The position numbers and the translations under genes are program-made. A model generated the notes under the pieces. It saw only the letters and a list, made by a program, of their open reading frames with translations, ran no database searches and had not been told where the DNA came from. A DNA stretch of 39,650 nt from Bacillota bacterium (GTDB lineage: Bacteria; Bacillota; Clostridia; Oscillospirales; Oscillospiraceae), in assembly GCA_028719885.1 (NCBI GenBank), contig JAQYLT010000059.1, forward strand, positions 1 through 39,650, read 5' to 3'. Each line of letters starts with the position of its first letter. Position 1 is the first letter of the stretch. Positions 1-8,020 of this stretch are shown here, piece by piece.

Positions 1-536
1 CGGATGGTCTGCAGGGGGATGGTGCCCTCGTGATAGCTCTCGGAGCGGGCGATTTCAGCGCCGCCCAGACGGCCGCCGCAGGTGACCTTGATGCCCTTGG
101 CACCCAGGCGGGTGGCCTGCTGCATGGCCTTCTTCATGGCCCGGCGGAAGGAGATACGCTTCTCCAGCTGCTGAGCGATGTTCTCGGCCACCAGCTGAGC
201 GTTCAGGTCGGGGGAGCGGACCTCAACGATGTTCAGGTTGACGCTCTTGCCCAGTCTGCCTTCCACGTCCTTACGCAGGTTCTCGATTTCGGCACCGGCC
301 TTACCGATCACCACGCCGGGACGGGAGCAGAAGATGTTGATCTTGACCTTGCCGTTGGAACGCTCGATCTCGATCTTGGCGACGCCAGCGGCGTACAGCT
401 TGTTTTTCAGATACTTACGGATGTTGTAGTCCTCAACGACCAGGTCGCCGACCTTATCCTCGCGGGCGTACCAGTGGGAATCCCAGTCCTTGATGACGCC
501 AACCCGCAGTCCATGGGGATTAACTTTCTGTCCCAT
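1..536 (-). CDS. rpsC: 30S ribosomal protein S3, C-terminus cut by the window edge
   Basis: Small-subunit protein S3, which lines the mRNA entry channel. Reading the minus strand from an ATG at 534-536 gives a protein starting [20 protein letters not shown], the standard S3 start, followed by the KH-type RNA-binding region containing the [14 protein letters not shown] turn. A ribosome binding site (aggagg) lies 5 nt upstream. The frame is still open at base 1, so the last part of the gene is outside the window. It follows rplV by 13 nt and is the last S10-operon gene visible here; rplP and rpmC would be expected next, beyond the edge. Confidence 0.97.
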   Translation of the reverse strand, partial: MGQKVNPHGLRVGVIKDWDSHWYAREDKVGDLVVEDYNIRKYLKNKLYAAGVAKIEIERSNGKVKINIFCSRPGVVIGKAGAEIENLRKDVEGRLGKSVNLNIVEVRSPDLNAQLVAENIAQQLEKRISFRRAMKKAMQQATRLGAKGIKVTCGGRLGGAEIARSESYHEGTIPLQTI

Positions 537-549
537 AGCTACCTCCTGA

Positions 550-885
550 TTAAGCCTTCTCGCTCACACCGATGGTGATGTGAGTGGTTCTCTTATTGAT
601 CCGAACGAAACCACGACGGGATGCGATGCGGCCGCGCTTCAGGATGGGGCCGGGGTTTGCAACAACAGTGGAAACGTACAGGTTATCAGCGTTCATTTCG
701 TGATTGTGCTCGGCGTTTGCAACGGCGCTCTTCAGCAGCTTGGCCATGGGCTCACAGGCAGCCTTGGAGGTGTTGCTCAGGTACGCGGCAGCGGTCTTCA
801 CGTCCTTGCCCCGGATCATGTCGCAAACCAGCTTCACCTTACGGGGGGACATGCGGACGTACTTAACATGTGCAAATGCTTCCAT
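550..885 (-). CDS. rplV: 50S ribosomal protein L22
   Basis: Large-subunit protein L22, whose beta-hairpin lines the nascent peptide tunnel. The 111 residues match the family length. The N-terminus [20 protein letters not shown] and the C-terminal GRASRR-like stretch ([20 protein letters not shown]) are characteristic. The start is supported by taaggagg 7 nt upstream. It lies between rpsS and rpsC in the usual S10 order with short gaps, so it is co-transcribed with them. Confidence 0.97.
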   Translation of the reverse strand: MEAFAHVKYVRMSPRKVKLVCDMIRGKDVKTAAAYLSNTSKAACEPMAKLLKSAVANAEHNHEMNADNLYVSTVVANPGPILKRGRIASRRGFVRINKRTTHITIGVSEKA

Positions 886-897
886 TTTCGTACCTCC

Positions 898-1176
898 TTA
901 CTTGGAATTTGCGGTCTTGCTGCCAGAGTGACCCCGGAAGGTTCTGGTAGGAACGAACTCGCCCAGCTTATGACCGACCATATCCTCGGTGATATAGACA
1001 GGAACATGCTTGCGGCCGTCATGGACAGCGATGGTATGACCGACAAAGGAGGGGAAAATGGTGGAGGCTCTGGACCAGGTCTTCAGAACCTTCTTTTCAC
1101 CGGCCTTATTCAGCTCTTCCACGCGCTTATACAGCTCGGGAGCTACGAAAGGGCCCTTTTTGATACTTCTGCTCAT
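898..1176 (-). CDS. rpsS: 30S ribosomal protein S19
   Basis: Small-subunit head protein S19, which forms a complex with S13 near the A site. It has 92 residues, the usual size, and starts [20 protein letters not shown]. It contains the conserved [20 protein letters not shown] and [16 protein letters not shown] regions. It sits 12 nt after rplB on the minus strand with a good ribosome binding site (aggaggaaatg-like spacing), which fits translational linkage within the S10 operon. Confidence 0.98.
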   Translation of the reverse strand: MSRSIKKGPFVAPELYKRVEELNKAGEKKVLKTWSRASTIFPSFVGHTIAVHDGRKHVPVYITEDMVGHKLGEFVPTRTFRGHSGSKTANSK

Positions 1177-1188
1177 TTCATTTCCTCC

Positions 1189-2025
1189 TTACTTGCTGTT
1201 TCTGCGCTTGACAATGAACTTGTTGGTGCGGTTCTTTGTCTTACGAGTCTTGTAACCCATAGCAGGCTTGCCCCAGGGAGTGACAGGGCCGGGACGGCCG
1301 ACAGGGGCGCGGCCCTCACCACCGCCATGAGGATGGTCGTTGGGGTTCATGACGGAGCCGCGGACGGTGGGACGGATGCCCATGTGGCGCTTCCGACCGG
1401 CCTTACCGATGTGCACGTTCTCATGATCCAGGTTGCCCACCTGACCGATGCAGGCGGTGCAGTTCATGCGGACGTAGCGGACCTCGCCGGAGGGCAGACG
1501 AACCTGAGCCAGCTCGCCTTCCTTGGCCATCAGCTGAGCAGCCACGCCGGCGGCGCGAACCAGCTGAGCGCCGTGGCCGGGCTGCAGCTCCACATTGTGA
1601 ATCACGGTACCAACAGGGATGTTGGCGATGGGCAGGCAGTTGCCGGGCTTGATATCAGCGGAGGCGGAGGAAATCACCTGATCGCCAGCCTTCAGGCCGT
1701 AGGGGGCCAGAATGTAGCTCAGGGTGCCGTCCTCATACTTGATGAGGGCAATGAAAGCGGAGCGGTTGGGATCGTACTCGATGCGCTGCACAGTGGCGGG
1801 CATGTCCAGCTTCTGCCGCTTGAAGTCGATGACGCGGTACTTCCGCTTGTTGCCGCCGCCCTTGTGGCGGACGGTGATGTGACCGTAGGAGTTGCGACCT
1901 GCATTCTTCTTGAGGGTCTCAACCAGGCTACGCTCAGGTTTTGCCTTCTTATCCACACCGTCGAAAGCGGAAACAGTCATGTTTCTGCGGGCCGGGGTGT
2001 AAGGCTTGAAAGTTTTAATAGCCAT
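1189..2025 (-). CDS. rplB: 50S ribosomal protein L2
   Basis: Primary rRNA-binding protein L2, required for subunit association and peptidyl-transferase assembly. The 278 residues match the family. It begins [20 protein letters not shown] and carries the highly conserved C-terminal [18 protein letters not shown] region with the catalytic-area histidine context [15 protein letters not shown]. It is preceded by rplW with a 29-nt gap containing an AAGGAGAG-type ribosome binding site, and followed by rpsS. Confidence 0.98.
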   Translation of the reverse strand: MAIKTFKPYTPARRNMTVSAFDGVDKKAKPERSLVETLKKNAGRNSYGHITVRHKGGGNKRKYRVIDFKRQKLDMPATVQRIEYDPNRSAFIALIKYEDGTLSYILAPYGLKAGDQVISSASADIKPGNCLPIANIPVGTVIHNVELQPGHGAQLVRAAGVAAQLMAKEGELAQVRLPSGEVRYVRMNCTACIGQVGNLDHENVHIGKAGRKRHMGIRPTVRGSVMNPNDHPHGGGEGRAPVGRPGPVTPWGKPAMGYKTRKTKNRTNKFIVKRRNSK

Positions 2026-2054
2026 TTGCGTTTCTCTCCTTTATTGAGATTGGT

Positions 2055-2351
2055 TTAGACCATACCCTCGAAGAACTCGATGGTCTTGGAGTCAGCAGTC
2101 AGGGTGACGATTGCCTTCTTGTACTCGGGCCGCTTGCCCACGGGATAAGCGCCGGTGCGCTTGGCCTTGCCCTGCATCCGCACGGTGTTGACCTTGGCAA
2201 CCTTCACGCCGAAGATCTGCTCGACGGCAGCCTTGATCTCGGTCTTGTTGGCGTCCACGTCCACCATGAAGACGTACTTCTTATCAGCCACAGCCTCCAT
2301 GGACTGCTCGGTGATAACGGGTCTTCTGATAATATCGTAAATGTTCTTCAT
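2055..2351 (-). CDS. rplW: 50S ribosomal protein L23
   Basis: L23 lies at the peptide exit tunnel and is the docking site for trigger factor and SRP. The protein has 98 residues and starts [20 protein letters not shown], with the typical [20 protein letters not shown] segment. The ATG at 2349-2351 shares one base with the rplD stop codon (TAATG), so translation of the two is probably coupled. Confidence 0.97.
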   Translation of the reverse strand: MKNIYDIIRRPVITEQSMEAVADKKYVFMVDVDANKTEIKAAVEQIFGVKVAKVNTVRMQGKAKRTGAYPVGKRPEYKKAIVTLTADSKTIEFFEGMV

Positions 2352-2971
2352 TACGCGAATACCTCCACGATCTTGGCCAGGGAAGCCTGATCGACAACCA
2401 GCTTGTCGGCGTGCAGGACGTCGTAAACATTCAGCAGGTTAGCGAAGGTGACTTCGCAGCCGGCAATGTTGCGGCCGGACTTCACAACGTTCTGGTCCAC
2501 CTCGGCGGTGACCACCAGGGTCTTGGTGGTGCAGCCCACGGCGTTCAGGAACGCGGCGAACTCCTTGGTCTTGGGGGCGGCCATCTTGATGGCGTCAATT
2601 ACCACCACGGCCTGCTCGGCAGCCTTAGCGCTGAGCACGCTCTTCAGAGCCAGCCGCTTAGCCTTCTTGTTCATGGCGTAGCTGTAGTCCCGGGGCTTGG
2701 GGGCGAACACGATGCCGCCGTGGGTCCACTGGGGAGCACGGGTGCTGCCCTGACGGGCCCGGCCGGTGCCCTTCTGACGCCAGGGCTTGCGGCCGCCGCC
2801 GGAAACCTCAGCGCGGGTCAGAGCGCTCTGGGTGCCCTGGCGCTTGTTGGCCAGGTGATTCTTGACTGCGTCGTGAACGACGGCAGCGTTGGGCTCAATG
2901 CCGAACACAGCTTCGGGCAGTTCGATCTCGCCAACCTGCTTGCCAGCCATATTGTAAACTTTCGTAAGCAT
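2351..2971 (-). CDS. rplD: 50S ribosomal protein L4
   Basis: L4 binds 23S rRNA and reaches into the exit tunnel; in Escherichia coli it also represses its own operon. The 206 residues include the conserved tunnel loop region [20 protein letters not shown] and the following [19 protein letters not shown]. It is preceded by rplC (19-nt gap) and overlaps rplW by one base. Whether L4 autoregulation applies here is unknown; the long untranslated leader ahead of rpsJ leaves room for it. Confidence 0.97.
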   Translation of the reverse strand: MLTKVYNMAGKQVGEIELPEAVFGIEPNAAVVHDAVKNHLANKRQGTQSALTRAEVSGGGRKPWRQKGTGRARQGSTRAPQWTHGGIVFAPKPRDYSYAMNKKAKRLALKSVLSAKAAEQAVVVIDAIKMAAPKTKEFAAFLNAVGCTTKTLVVTAEVDQNVVKSGRNIAGCEVTFANLLNVYDVLHADKLVVDQASLAKIVEVFA

Positions 2972-2990
2972 GATTTAAGATCTCCTTTCC

Positions 2991-3710
2991 TTAGCCTCTT
3001 GCGGAAGCCTTCTGGGGATTTCTGCCGGAAGCCTTCTGCGGGTTCTTGCTGATGCCGCTCTCCACGTTCTTGACCTTGTTGTTCTTCACGGTGTTACGCA
3101 GATACACCAGGCCGCCCTTGGGGCCGGGGATGGCGCCGCGGATGACGATCATGTTCAGCTCTGCGTCCACCTTCACCACGTCCAGGTTCTCGATGGTGAC
3201 CTGCTCGCAGCCCATCTGGCCTGCGCCGATCTTACCGGGGAAGATGCGGGACTGGTGAGAGGAAGCGCCCATGGAACCGGCGTGACGATGGACAGGGCCG
3301 CCGCCGTGGGTCATGGGGGTGCGGCCGGCGCCGTGGCGCTTCACAACGCCCTGGTAGCCATGGCCCTTGGTGATGCCGGTCACGTCGATCTTGTCGCCGG
3401 CAGCGAAGGTATCAGCCTTGACTTCGTCGCCCACGTTCATGTTGGCAGCGTTCTCCAGCTTGAATTCCTTCAGGTACTTCTTGGGGGCAACGCCAGCCTT
3501 TTTCAGGTGGCCTGCCTCAGGCTTGGTCAGCTTGGACTCCTTCACATCGCCGAAGCCCAGCTGGACGGCCACGTAGCCGTCGGTCTCAACGGTCTTCTTC
3601 TGAGTGACGACGCAGGGGCCTGCTTCCACAACGGTAACAGGGATCACCTTGCCGCTCTCATCGAAGATCTGGGTCATGCCCACTTTTTTGCCGATGATTG
3701 CTTTCTGCAT
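2991..3710 (-). CDS. rplC: 50S ribosomal protein L3 with a repetitive basic tail
   Basis: L3 initiates large-subunit assembly and its loop approaches the peptidyl-transferase centre. The sequence starts [20 protein letters not shown] and contains the conserved [20 protein letters not shown] region. At 239 residues it is longer than a typical bacterial L3 of about 205-215. The extra length is a C-terminal tail with two copies of a NPQKAS[G/A]R-type segment. The start ATG at 3708-3710 has an aaggag ribosome binding site about 8 nt upstream. The 120-nt gap to rpsJ is much longer than other gaps in this operon. Confidence 0.96.
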   Translation of the reverse strand: MQKAIIGKKVGMTQIFDESGKVIPVTVVEAGPCVVTQKKTVETDGYVAVQLGFGDVKESKLTKPEAGHLKKAGVAPKKYLKEFKLENAANMNVGDEVKADTFAAGDKIDVTGITKGHGYQGVVKRHGAGRTPMTHGGGPVHRHAGSMGASSHQSRIFPGKIGAGQMGCEQVTIENLDVVKVDAELNMIVIRGAIPGPKGGLVYLRNTVKNNKVKNVESGISKNPQKASGRNPQKASARG

Positions 3711-3808
3711 GTTTGGTTTTCTCCTTTTGTTAGGTTATTGGTTGACTTCCGCATTGGGACGAAAGCCAACATGACCCGTCCGCCCGATGCCAGACAGTGC
3801 GGGCAGCG

Positions 3809-3834
3809 GTAATTCCGTAACGAACCGGAATTAC
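3809..3834 (-). repeat. Perfect 9-bp hairpin at the rpsJ stop codon, possibly repeat-derived
   Basis: GTAATTCCG (3809-3817) and CGGAATTAC (3826-3834) form a perfect stem with an 8-nt loop that overlaps the rpsJ stop codon. No T-run follows on the minus strand, so it does not look like a standard terminator. The GCGGTAATTCCG segment recurs inside the composite repeat at 35456-35466, which suggests the hairpin is a fragment of the repeat family. It could also act as an RNA-processing or attenuation site between rpsJ and rplC. Confidence 0.55.
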
Positions 3835-4142
3835 AGCTTTATCTCTATCTCAACGCCAGCGGGGAGATCCAGGCTCATCAGGGCCTCGATGGTCTTCTGG
3901 TTGGGGTTGAGGATATCGATCAGTCTCTTGTGGGTTCTGCGCTCAAACTGCTCACGGCTGTCCTTGTACTTGTGAACAGCGCGAAGGATGGTGACGACTT
4001 CCTTCTTGGTGGGCAGAGGGATGGGGCCGGAAACCTGGGCGCCGTTGCGCTTGGCGGTTTCCACGATCTTTGCAGCGCTGGAGTCGATCAGCTGGTGATC
4101 GTAAGCCTTCAGCCGAATGCGGATCATTTGCTGGTTTGCCAT
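3831..4142 (-). CDS. rpsJ: 30S ribosomal protein S10
   Basis: S10 is a 30S head protein and, with NusB, part of the transcription antitermination complex. The 103 residues match the family and begin [20 protein letters not shown], with the conserved [20 protein letters not shown] loop region. It is the first gene of the operon and is preceded by an aaggaggaaaaac ribosome binding site. The promoter found for the operon lies about 280 nt upstream. Confidence 0.98.
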   Translation of the reverse strand: MANQQMIRIRLKAYDHQLIDSSAAKIVETAKRNGAQVSGPIPLPTKKEVVTILRAVHKYKDSREQFERRTHKRLIDILNPNQKTIEALMSLDLPAGVEIEIKL

Positions 4143-4413
4143 AGTTTGTTTTTCCTCCTTGATGTGACGTACTCAGTTGTGAGATGGCTGGGTACGGTCG
4201 AGCGCTTCTGTCCGCGCCTCCGTGCGTATCATTCCAGGGCATGAAAATTGGCCGACAAGCGCCGACCATTCTTCCAGAGCCCGGCGATATACGCCAGCGC
4301 AAAAGAAGCGTTCAGCCGCCCGATGACCGGACATACTCCGCAGAAGTTACCGCCGTTTAAGCGCAATCTCCTGCATCATCGCATTGCATTTGGCGGAGTT
4401 TCCCCCGCACAGC
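4143..4413 (-). promoter_or_regulatory. Long untranslated leader of the S10 operon
   Basis: The region between the inferred transcription start near 4413 and the rpsJ start is about 270 nt and holds no convincing ORF on the minus strand apart from the rpsJ ribosome binding site. This length is enough for a structured autoregulatory leader. I could not fold it or match it to a known ribosomal leader family by eye, so a regulatory role is inferred from length and position only. Confidence 0.4.
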
Positions 4414-4419
4414 AGACTT

Positions 4420-4448
4420 ATGATACCACCGCGCTGGCCAATTGTCAA
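4420..4448 (-). promoter_or_regulatory. Sigma-A-type promoter for the S10 operon
   Basis: On the minus strand a perfect -35 box TTGACA (4443-4448) is separated by exactly 17 nt from TATCAT (4420-4425). It points towards rpsJ with no gene in between. The start would be near 4413. The box match and spacing are strong, and it is the best promoter in the gap. Confidence 0.75.
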
Positions 4449-4633
4449 GCATTTTTTCAGAATATTTTACAAAGATTTGCCGTGAAATTCGGTGATAATA
4501 GAGATTTTTGTAGAGGGACATCTGTCCGCACTTTGCGTACACTTCTCTTTCTGCATGGCAAATCCTGCCGATTGGAAAGACGGTATTGATTTTTTTATTC
4601 CAGCGTTATATCATTGTCATCAGAACGGGGGAG

Positions 4634-4711
4634 ATATGCGCCCCGCCGCATATCCATAATATAGGATATGGATATGGATAGGATAGGACATGGATTGGAC
4701 ATGGATAGGAG
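4634..4711. repeat. Small hairpin followed by degenerate GGATAT/GGACAT tandem tract
   Basis: ATATGCG (4634-4640) pairs with CGCATAT (4647-4653). ATATCC (4650-4655) can alternatively pair with GGATAT (4664-4669). From 4664 to 4711 the sequence is a degenerate tandem run of ggatat, ggatag and ggacatggatt units. No coding function is visible. It fills most of the space between the S10 promoter and the composite repeat. Confidence 0.5.
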
Positions 4712-4762
4712 GGTCACCTGGCTGCGTTTTTCTGCACTTGGCTGCACTTGGCTCCCCATGTC

Positions 4763-5140
4763 GGCAAATCAAAATTTGACGGCCTCGCCCAACGGGATAT
4801 GTTCCAACGTGTGCGTAGGGAACGGATTTATCCGTCCCGAAAGGTTCATAAACCGCCAGGGTTCGACGAATCGTAAAACGATGATTTTTGCGTAGGGAAT
4901 GCATTTATGCATTCCGCCTCGGCAGCATTTTTATCGAGGTATGTTGAATGGATCATTGTTGGGAAAAATTGGAACCCGTTACCAACCAACGAATCACGGA
5001 TGTTCACTGACGTTTCGGAAGGTCTGAATCCGTTCCCTACGCAAAACACAACGTTTTTTCGATTCAATAACCCCCTGTGATTTGTGACCAGGGCGGAATG
5101 CATCAATGCATTCCCCTACGAACACATACCACCAAATTCC
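4763..5140. repeat. Composite palindromic repeat element R1
   Basis: Four 20-bp palindromic units lie at 4819-4838, 4896-4915, 5017-5036 and 5095-5114. The first two are preceded by CGTAGG and the last two are followed by CCTACG (the fourth with one extra C), so the pairs face each other. Degenerate ends of the AAATTTG class (4770-4779) and CCAAATTCC (5132-5140) bound the element. Units two and four have the ATGCAT arm; unit one has one stem mismatch; unit three is degenerate (GGAAGGTCTGAATCCGTTCC). It fills the gap upstream of the thioredoxin-like gene. Confidence 0.75.
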
Positions 5141-5201
5141 TATTCGTCTGTTTACAGAGCAAAGCTGATCACCAAATGATACATTATATAAGGAGGTTCC
5201 T

Positions 5202-6260
5202 ATGAAACATTTCTTCTGTCTTCTCTTCTCCGCCCTGCTGTTGCTGTCCTTCGGTTCGGCCGCCTTTGCCGACCTGGAGGGGGAGCCCCAGCAGTGCGTT
5301 GATCTGTCCCTGGGCTGCAATCCCTCCACCGGCTACAACTGGGCCGCCACATCCTCTGATGAGGAAATCGCCTATGTGCAGGAGCTGGGCATCACCACCC
5401 AGGAGGAGGACGAGCACCTGATGGGCGCTCCCGCCGTCACCTCGCTCCGCATCTGCGGCGCAGCCCCCGGGGAGGCGGAAATCACCTTCACCTATGCCCG
5501 CTCCTGGGAAAGCGTCCAGCCCCTGATCCGATTCACGGTTCCTGTCACCGTGGACGAGGGGCTGAATGTCATCACCGGCTCTGAAATTGCCCTGCCCCGG
5601 GAAACGGAAACCGGCTGGAGCTTTGAACTGCAGCAGGGGGACGTTCTGGAAATCGAGGACCAGGGCGGCGACGAGGGCGACCAAGTCTTCGTCCTCCGCC
5701 CCCTGAAGGACGGCCTGGAGGAAATCACCTTTACCCTGTTCTCTCTGGAGGGTCAGCTCCCCGGCTGCTTTGTCTATCGGGTGAGCAGCCAGAATCAGGC
5801 CCTGACCGTCTATGAAATCGAATACCGCCAGGAGGCCGCCGACACCGCCTTTGCCCCGGAATTTACATTCACCACCACGGATTTTGAGGGTAATACGGTC
5901 ACGGAGCAGGTTTTCGCAGGGCACAGCCTCACCGTTCTGAATTTCTGGGAGCCCTGGTGCGGGCCCTGCGTGGCGGAGATGCCGTTCCTGGAACAACTCA
6001 GCCAGGAATATGCTGATAAGGGCGTCCAGGTCATCGGCGTGTTCGCCACCCCGGACGCGGACGAGGAGGTACAGGCCACTCTGGACAAAACCGGGGTAAG
6101 CTATCCCATCCTACGCTACGTCCGGGAATTCGGCCCCCTGCAAACCGGCTATGTGCCCAACACCGTGATCATCGATGGCACCGGCGCCATTGTATACGGC
6201 CCTGTGGCCGGGGCGCTGAACTACGCCGGCTGGTGCGCCCTGATTGAGGACCTGCTATGA
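5202..6260 (+). CDS. Secreted chagasin-like/thioredoxin (TlpA/ResA-type) fusion protein
   Basis: Probable exported thiol-disulfide protein. Residues 1-23 form a signal peptide (hydrophobic core, then GSAAFA). Residues about 25-125 resemble the chagasin/I42 cysteine-protease-inhibitor fold: the NPSTGYNW loop is at 40-47 and a YARSWE loop follows later. Residues about 125-205 look like a second, degenerate beta domain. Residues about 210-352 are a TlpA-like thioredoxin domain with WCGPC at 252-256 and a YVPNT cis-proline loop. An aaggagg site lies 5 nt before the ATG. The stop overlaps the next start (ATGA), linking it to the CXXC peptide and the 4Fe-4S protein. Domain fusion is read from motifs; redox partners are inferred from context. 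Confidence 0.88.
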   Translation: MKHFFCLLFSALLLLSFGSAAFADLEGEPQQCVDLSLGCNPSTGYNWAATSSDEEIAYVQELGITTQEEDEHLMGAPAVTSLRICGAAPGEAEITFTYARSWESVQPLIRFTVPVTVDEGLNVITGSEIALPRETETGWSFELQQGDVLEIEDQGGDEGDQVFVLRPLKDGLEEITFTLFSLEGQLPGCFVYRVSSQNQALTVYEIEYRQEAADTAFAPEFTFTTTDFEGNTVTEQVFAGHSLTVLNFWEPWCGPCVAEMPFLEQLSQEYADKGVQVIGVFATPDADEEVQATLDKTGVSYPILRYVREFGPLQTGYVPNTVIIDGTGAIVYGPVAGALNYAGWCALIEDLL

Positions 6261-6394
6261 AAAAGAATTTCCCCGCCTGGCTGACCCTGGCGGCTGCTTT
6301 GGCTCTGATCGTCCTGGGCATCGTGCAGAAGCAGCCTGCCCAGGTCCTTGCCAAGGCAATTCGGGTATGCATGGAGTGTGTGGGCATTGGATAA
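6257..6394 (+). CDS. CD1871A-type small CXXC membrane protein
   Basis: A 45-residue protein beginning MKKNFPAWLTLAAALALIVL, with one membrane segment (about residues 8-23) and ending in VCMECVGIG, i.e. a C-terminal CXXC pair (C38, C41). It overlaps the upstream stop by 4 nt (ATGA). This matches the short CD1871A family found in clostridia between a TlpA-like protein and a 4Fe-4S membrane protein, exactly its position here. The cysteines may relay electrons or thiols across the membrane; that role is inferred, not known. Confidence 0.85.
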   Translation: MKKNFPAWLTLAAALALIVLGIVQKQPAQVLAKAIRVCMECVGIG

Positions 6395-7208
6395 AAAACG
6401 CTTTGGCATCCTGGCCGCCGCAACTCTGATTCAGAACGCCAATTTTAAGGGCTTCTTCACCGGGAAAATCTACCAGGGGCCCATAAAAAACGTGTGCGTC
6501 CCCGGCTTAAACTGCTATTCCTGCCCCGGTGCGGTGGGCTCCTGCCCCATTGGCTCGTTGCAGGGCTTTCTCTCGGGGCTGAAATTCCGCTTTCCCTACT
6601 ATGTGGTGGGCCTGCTGCTGTTTTTTGGGGCACTGCTGGGCCGGGCGGTATGCGGCTTTCTGTGCCCCTTTGGATTCTTCCAGGAGCTCCTGCATCTGAT
6701 TCCCGGCATTCCGAAGAAAAATCATTTCAAGGGTGACAAATTCCTGCGGTATTTGAAATACGCTGTTCTGGTGCTGCTTGTGATCGTGCTGCCCATGTGC
6801 TTCGTCCTGACCCCGTTCTTCTGCAAGTACCTCTGCCCCTCCGGCACCCTGGCGGGAATTCTTCTGGCCGCCCGGGATCAATTGGTGCGGGCCCAGCTGG
6901 GGGGCATTTTTCTGTGGAAGGTCTTCCTGCTGGCGGTGATTGTGGGCGTGTGTCTTGTCATCTGGCGGCCGTTCTGCAAATACCTGTGTCCTCTTGGCGC
7001 GATTTATGGCCTGTTCAACAAATTTGCCCTCTACCGCATGGACCTGGACGAAGAAAAATGCGTCCGCTGCGGCAAGTGTGCAAAGGAATGCCGCATGTGC
7101 GTGGACCCCAGCAAGGCCCCCAACAGCCCAGAATGCATCCGCTGCGGCGACTGCGTGAAGGCCTGCCCCAAAAATGCACTGAAATTGGGCTTCAAGCATC
7201 CGAAATAA
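6387..7208 (+). CDS. Polyferredoxin-like 4Fe-4S membrane protein (NapH/YccM class)
   Basis: Integral membrane iron-sulfur protein likely moving electrons to the adjacent extracytoplasmic thioredoxin. It has several membrane segments with paired CxxxCP motifs (CGFLCPFG, CKYLCPSG, CKYLCPLG), an N-terminal CVPGLNCYSCPGAVGSCP region, and two C-terminal ferredoxin clusters (CVRCGKCAKEC and CIRCGDCVKAC). I prefer the TTG at 6387 (protein MDKKRFGILAAATL) because GGAG lies 10 nt upstream and it overlaps the small gene's stop by only 8 nt. An ATG at 6348 is possible but overlaps more. From 6387 the protein has 273 residues. Confidence 0.88.
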   Translation: MDKKRFGILAAATLIQNANFKGFFTGKIYQGPIKNVCVPGLNCYSCPGAVGSCPIGSLQGFLSGLKFRFPYYVVGLLLFFGALLGRAVCGFLCPFGFFQELLHLIPGIPKKNHFKGDKFLRYLKYAVLVLLVIVLPMCFVLTPFFCKYLCPSGTLAGILLAARDQLVRAQLGGIFLWKVFLLAVIVGVCLVIWRPFCKYLCPLGAIYGLFNKFALYRMDLDEEKCVRCGKCAKECRMCVDPSKAPNSPECIRCGDCVKACPKNALKLGFKHPK

Positions 7209-7238
7209 GGCGCATACAGGCGATGCTCCCATACAGAC

Positions 7239-7495
7239 AAATTGGAATTTGGCGGGATGTTGAATGGGAAAATGTTGAAAATTGGGTCCTTTACCATCCA
7301 ATAAACCATGGGTGGTAACTGACGTTTCGGAACGGATAAATCCGTTCCCTACGCACAGGCCGGAAAACATCCCGTTCAACATCCTGTCGGAATTTTTATT
7401 GGGGAAGTACCGGTCGAGGGACCCAGGAGGTGTGGGTTGACTGCCCAAGGTTCGTAACGAATTGGCCGCGGGGCCTCCCCGCCAAATTCCAATTT
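7239..7495. repeat. Composite palindromic repeat element R2 with perfect 18-bp inverted ends
   Basis: AAATTGGAATTTGGCGGG (7239-7256) is exactly inverted at 7478-7495, defining a 257-bp element. It contains one 20-bp palindrome (7329-7348) followed by CTACG, plus a segment at about 7259-7316 that is the reverse complement of internal sequence in other copies (ttgaaaattggg). Near its right end, 7449-7480 is a GC-rich module that reappears inverted at 28182-28216. No ORF in it looks real. Confidence 0.85.
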
Positions 7496-7512
7496 ACCGA
7501 TTTCATAAGAAA

Positions 7513-7543
7513 ACCCTTTCCGCGCCACTGGCATGGAAAGGGT
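7513..7543 (-). terminator. Terminator after ispF, usable on both strands
   Basis: ACCCTTTCC (7513-7521) pairs perfectly with GGAAAGGGT (7535-7543) around a 13-nt loop, immediately after the ispF stop codon. On the minus strand it is followed by TTTCTTAT and on the plus strand by CTTGTTTTAT. It therefore ends the murD-ispD-ispF unit and could also stop readthrough from the plus-strand iron-sulfur gene. Confidence 0.75.
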
Positions 7544-7549
7544 CTTGTT

Positions 7550-8020
7550 TTATTCCTCCAGCAGGCACACCGCGTGGCAGGACATGCCCTCGCCGGTGCC
7601 GGTGAAGCCCAGATGCTCCTCGGTGGTGGCCTTCACATTCACTCTCGTCTGCTCGATTCCCAGTGCTCTGGCAATGTTTCCCGCCATGGTGGGAATGTAG
7701 TCCTTCAGCTTGGGCTTTTGGGCGATCATGGTCACATCGATGTTGCCCACCCGGTATCCGGCGGCGGTGATTTTCCGGCCCACCTCTTTCAGAAGCTCCA
7801 TGGAGTTTGCGCCTTTGTAGGCAGGGTCCGTATCCGGGAAATGGTAGCCGATGTCCCGCAGGGCGGCAGCGCCCAAAAGGGCATCCATCACCGCATGGAG
7901 CAGCACATCCGCATCGGAGTGGCCGTCCAGTCCCAGCTCATAGGGAATCTTCACCCCGCCCAGAATCAAATCCCGTCCCGGCACCAGCCGGTGCACATCA
8001 TATCCGTGTCCGATTCTCAT
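7550..8020 (-). CDS. ispF: 2-C-methyl-D-erythritol 2,4-cyclodiphosphate synthase
   Basis: IspF cyclises CDP-methylerythritol 2-phosphate with release of CMP in the non-mevalonate isoprenoid pathway. The 156 residues start [20 protein letters not shown]; the DVH (residues 8-10) and the later [18 protein letters not shown] carry the zinc-binding Asp and His residues. The C-terminal region has [14 protein letters not shown], the conserved substrate loop. Its start overlaps the ispD stop by 4 nt, so the two MEP-pathway enzymes are co-translated. Confidence 0.97.
   Translation of the reverse strand: MRIGHGYDVHRLVPGRDLILGGVKIPYELGLDGHSDADVLLHAVMDALLGAAALRDIGYHFPDTDPAYKGANSMELLKEVGRKITAAGYRVGNIDVTMIAQKPKLKDYIPTMAGNIARALGIEQTRVNVKATTEEHLGFTGTGEGMSCHAVCLLEE

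Noticed and set aside
5151..5185. Promoter for the thioredoxin fusion gene (TTTACA at 5151 with TACATTATAT).
   Set aside because: The spacing to any acceptable -10 box is about 23 nt, so I do not list it.
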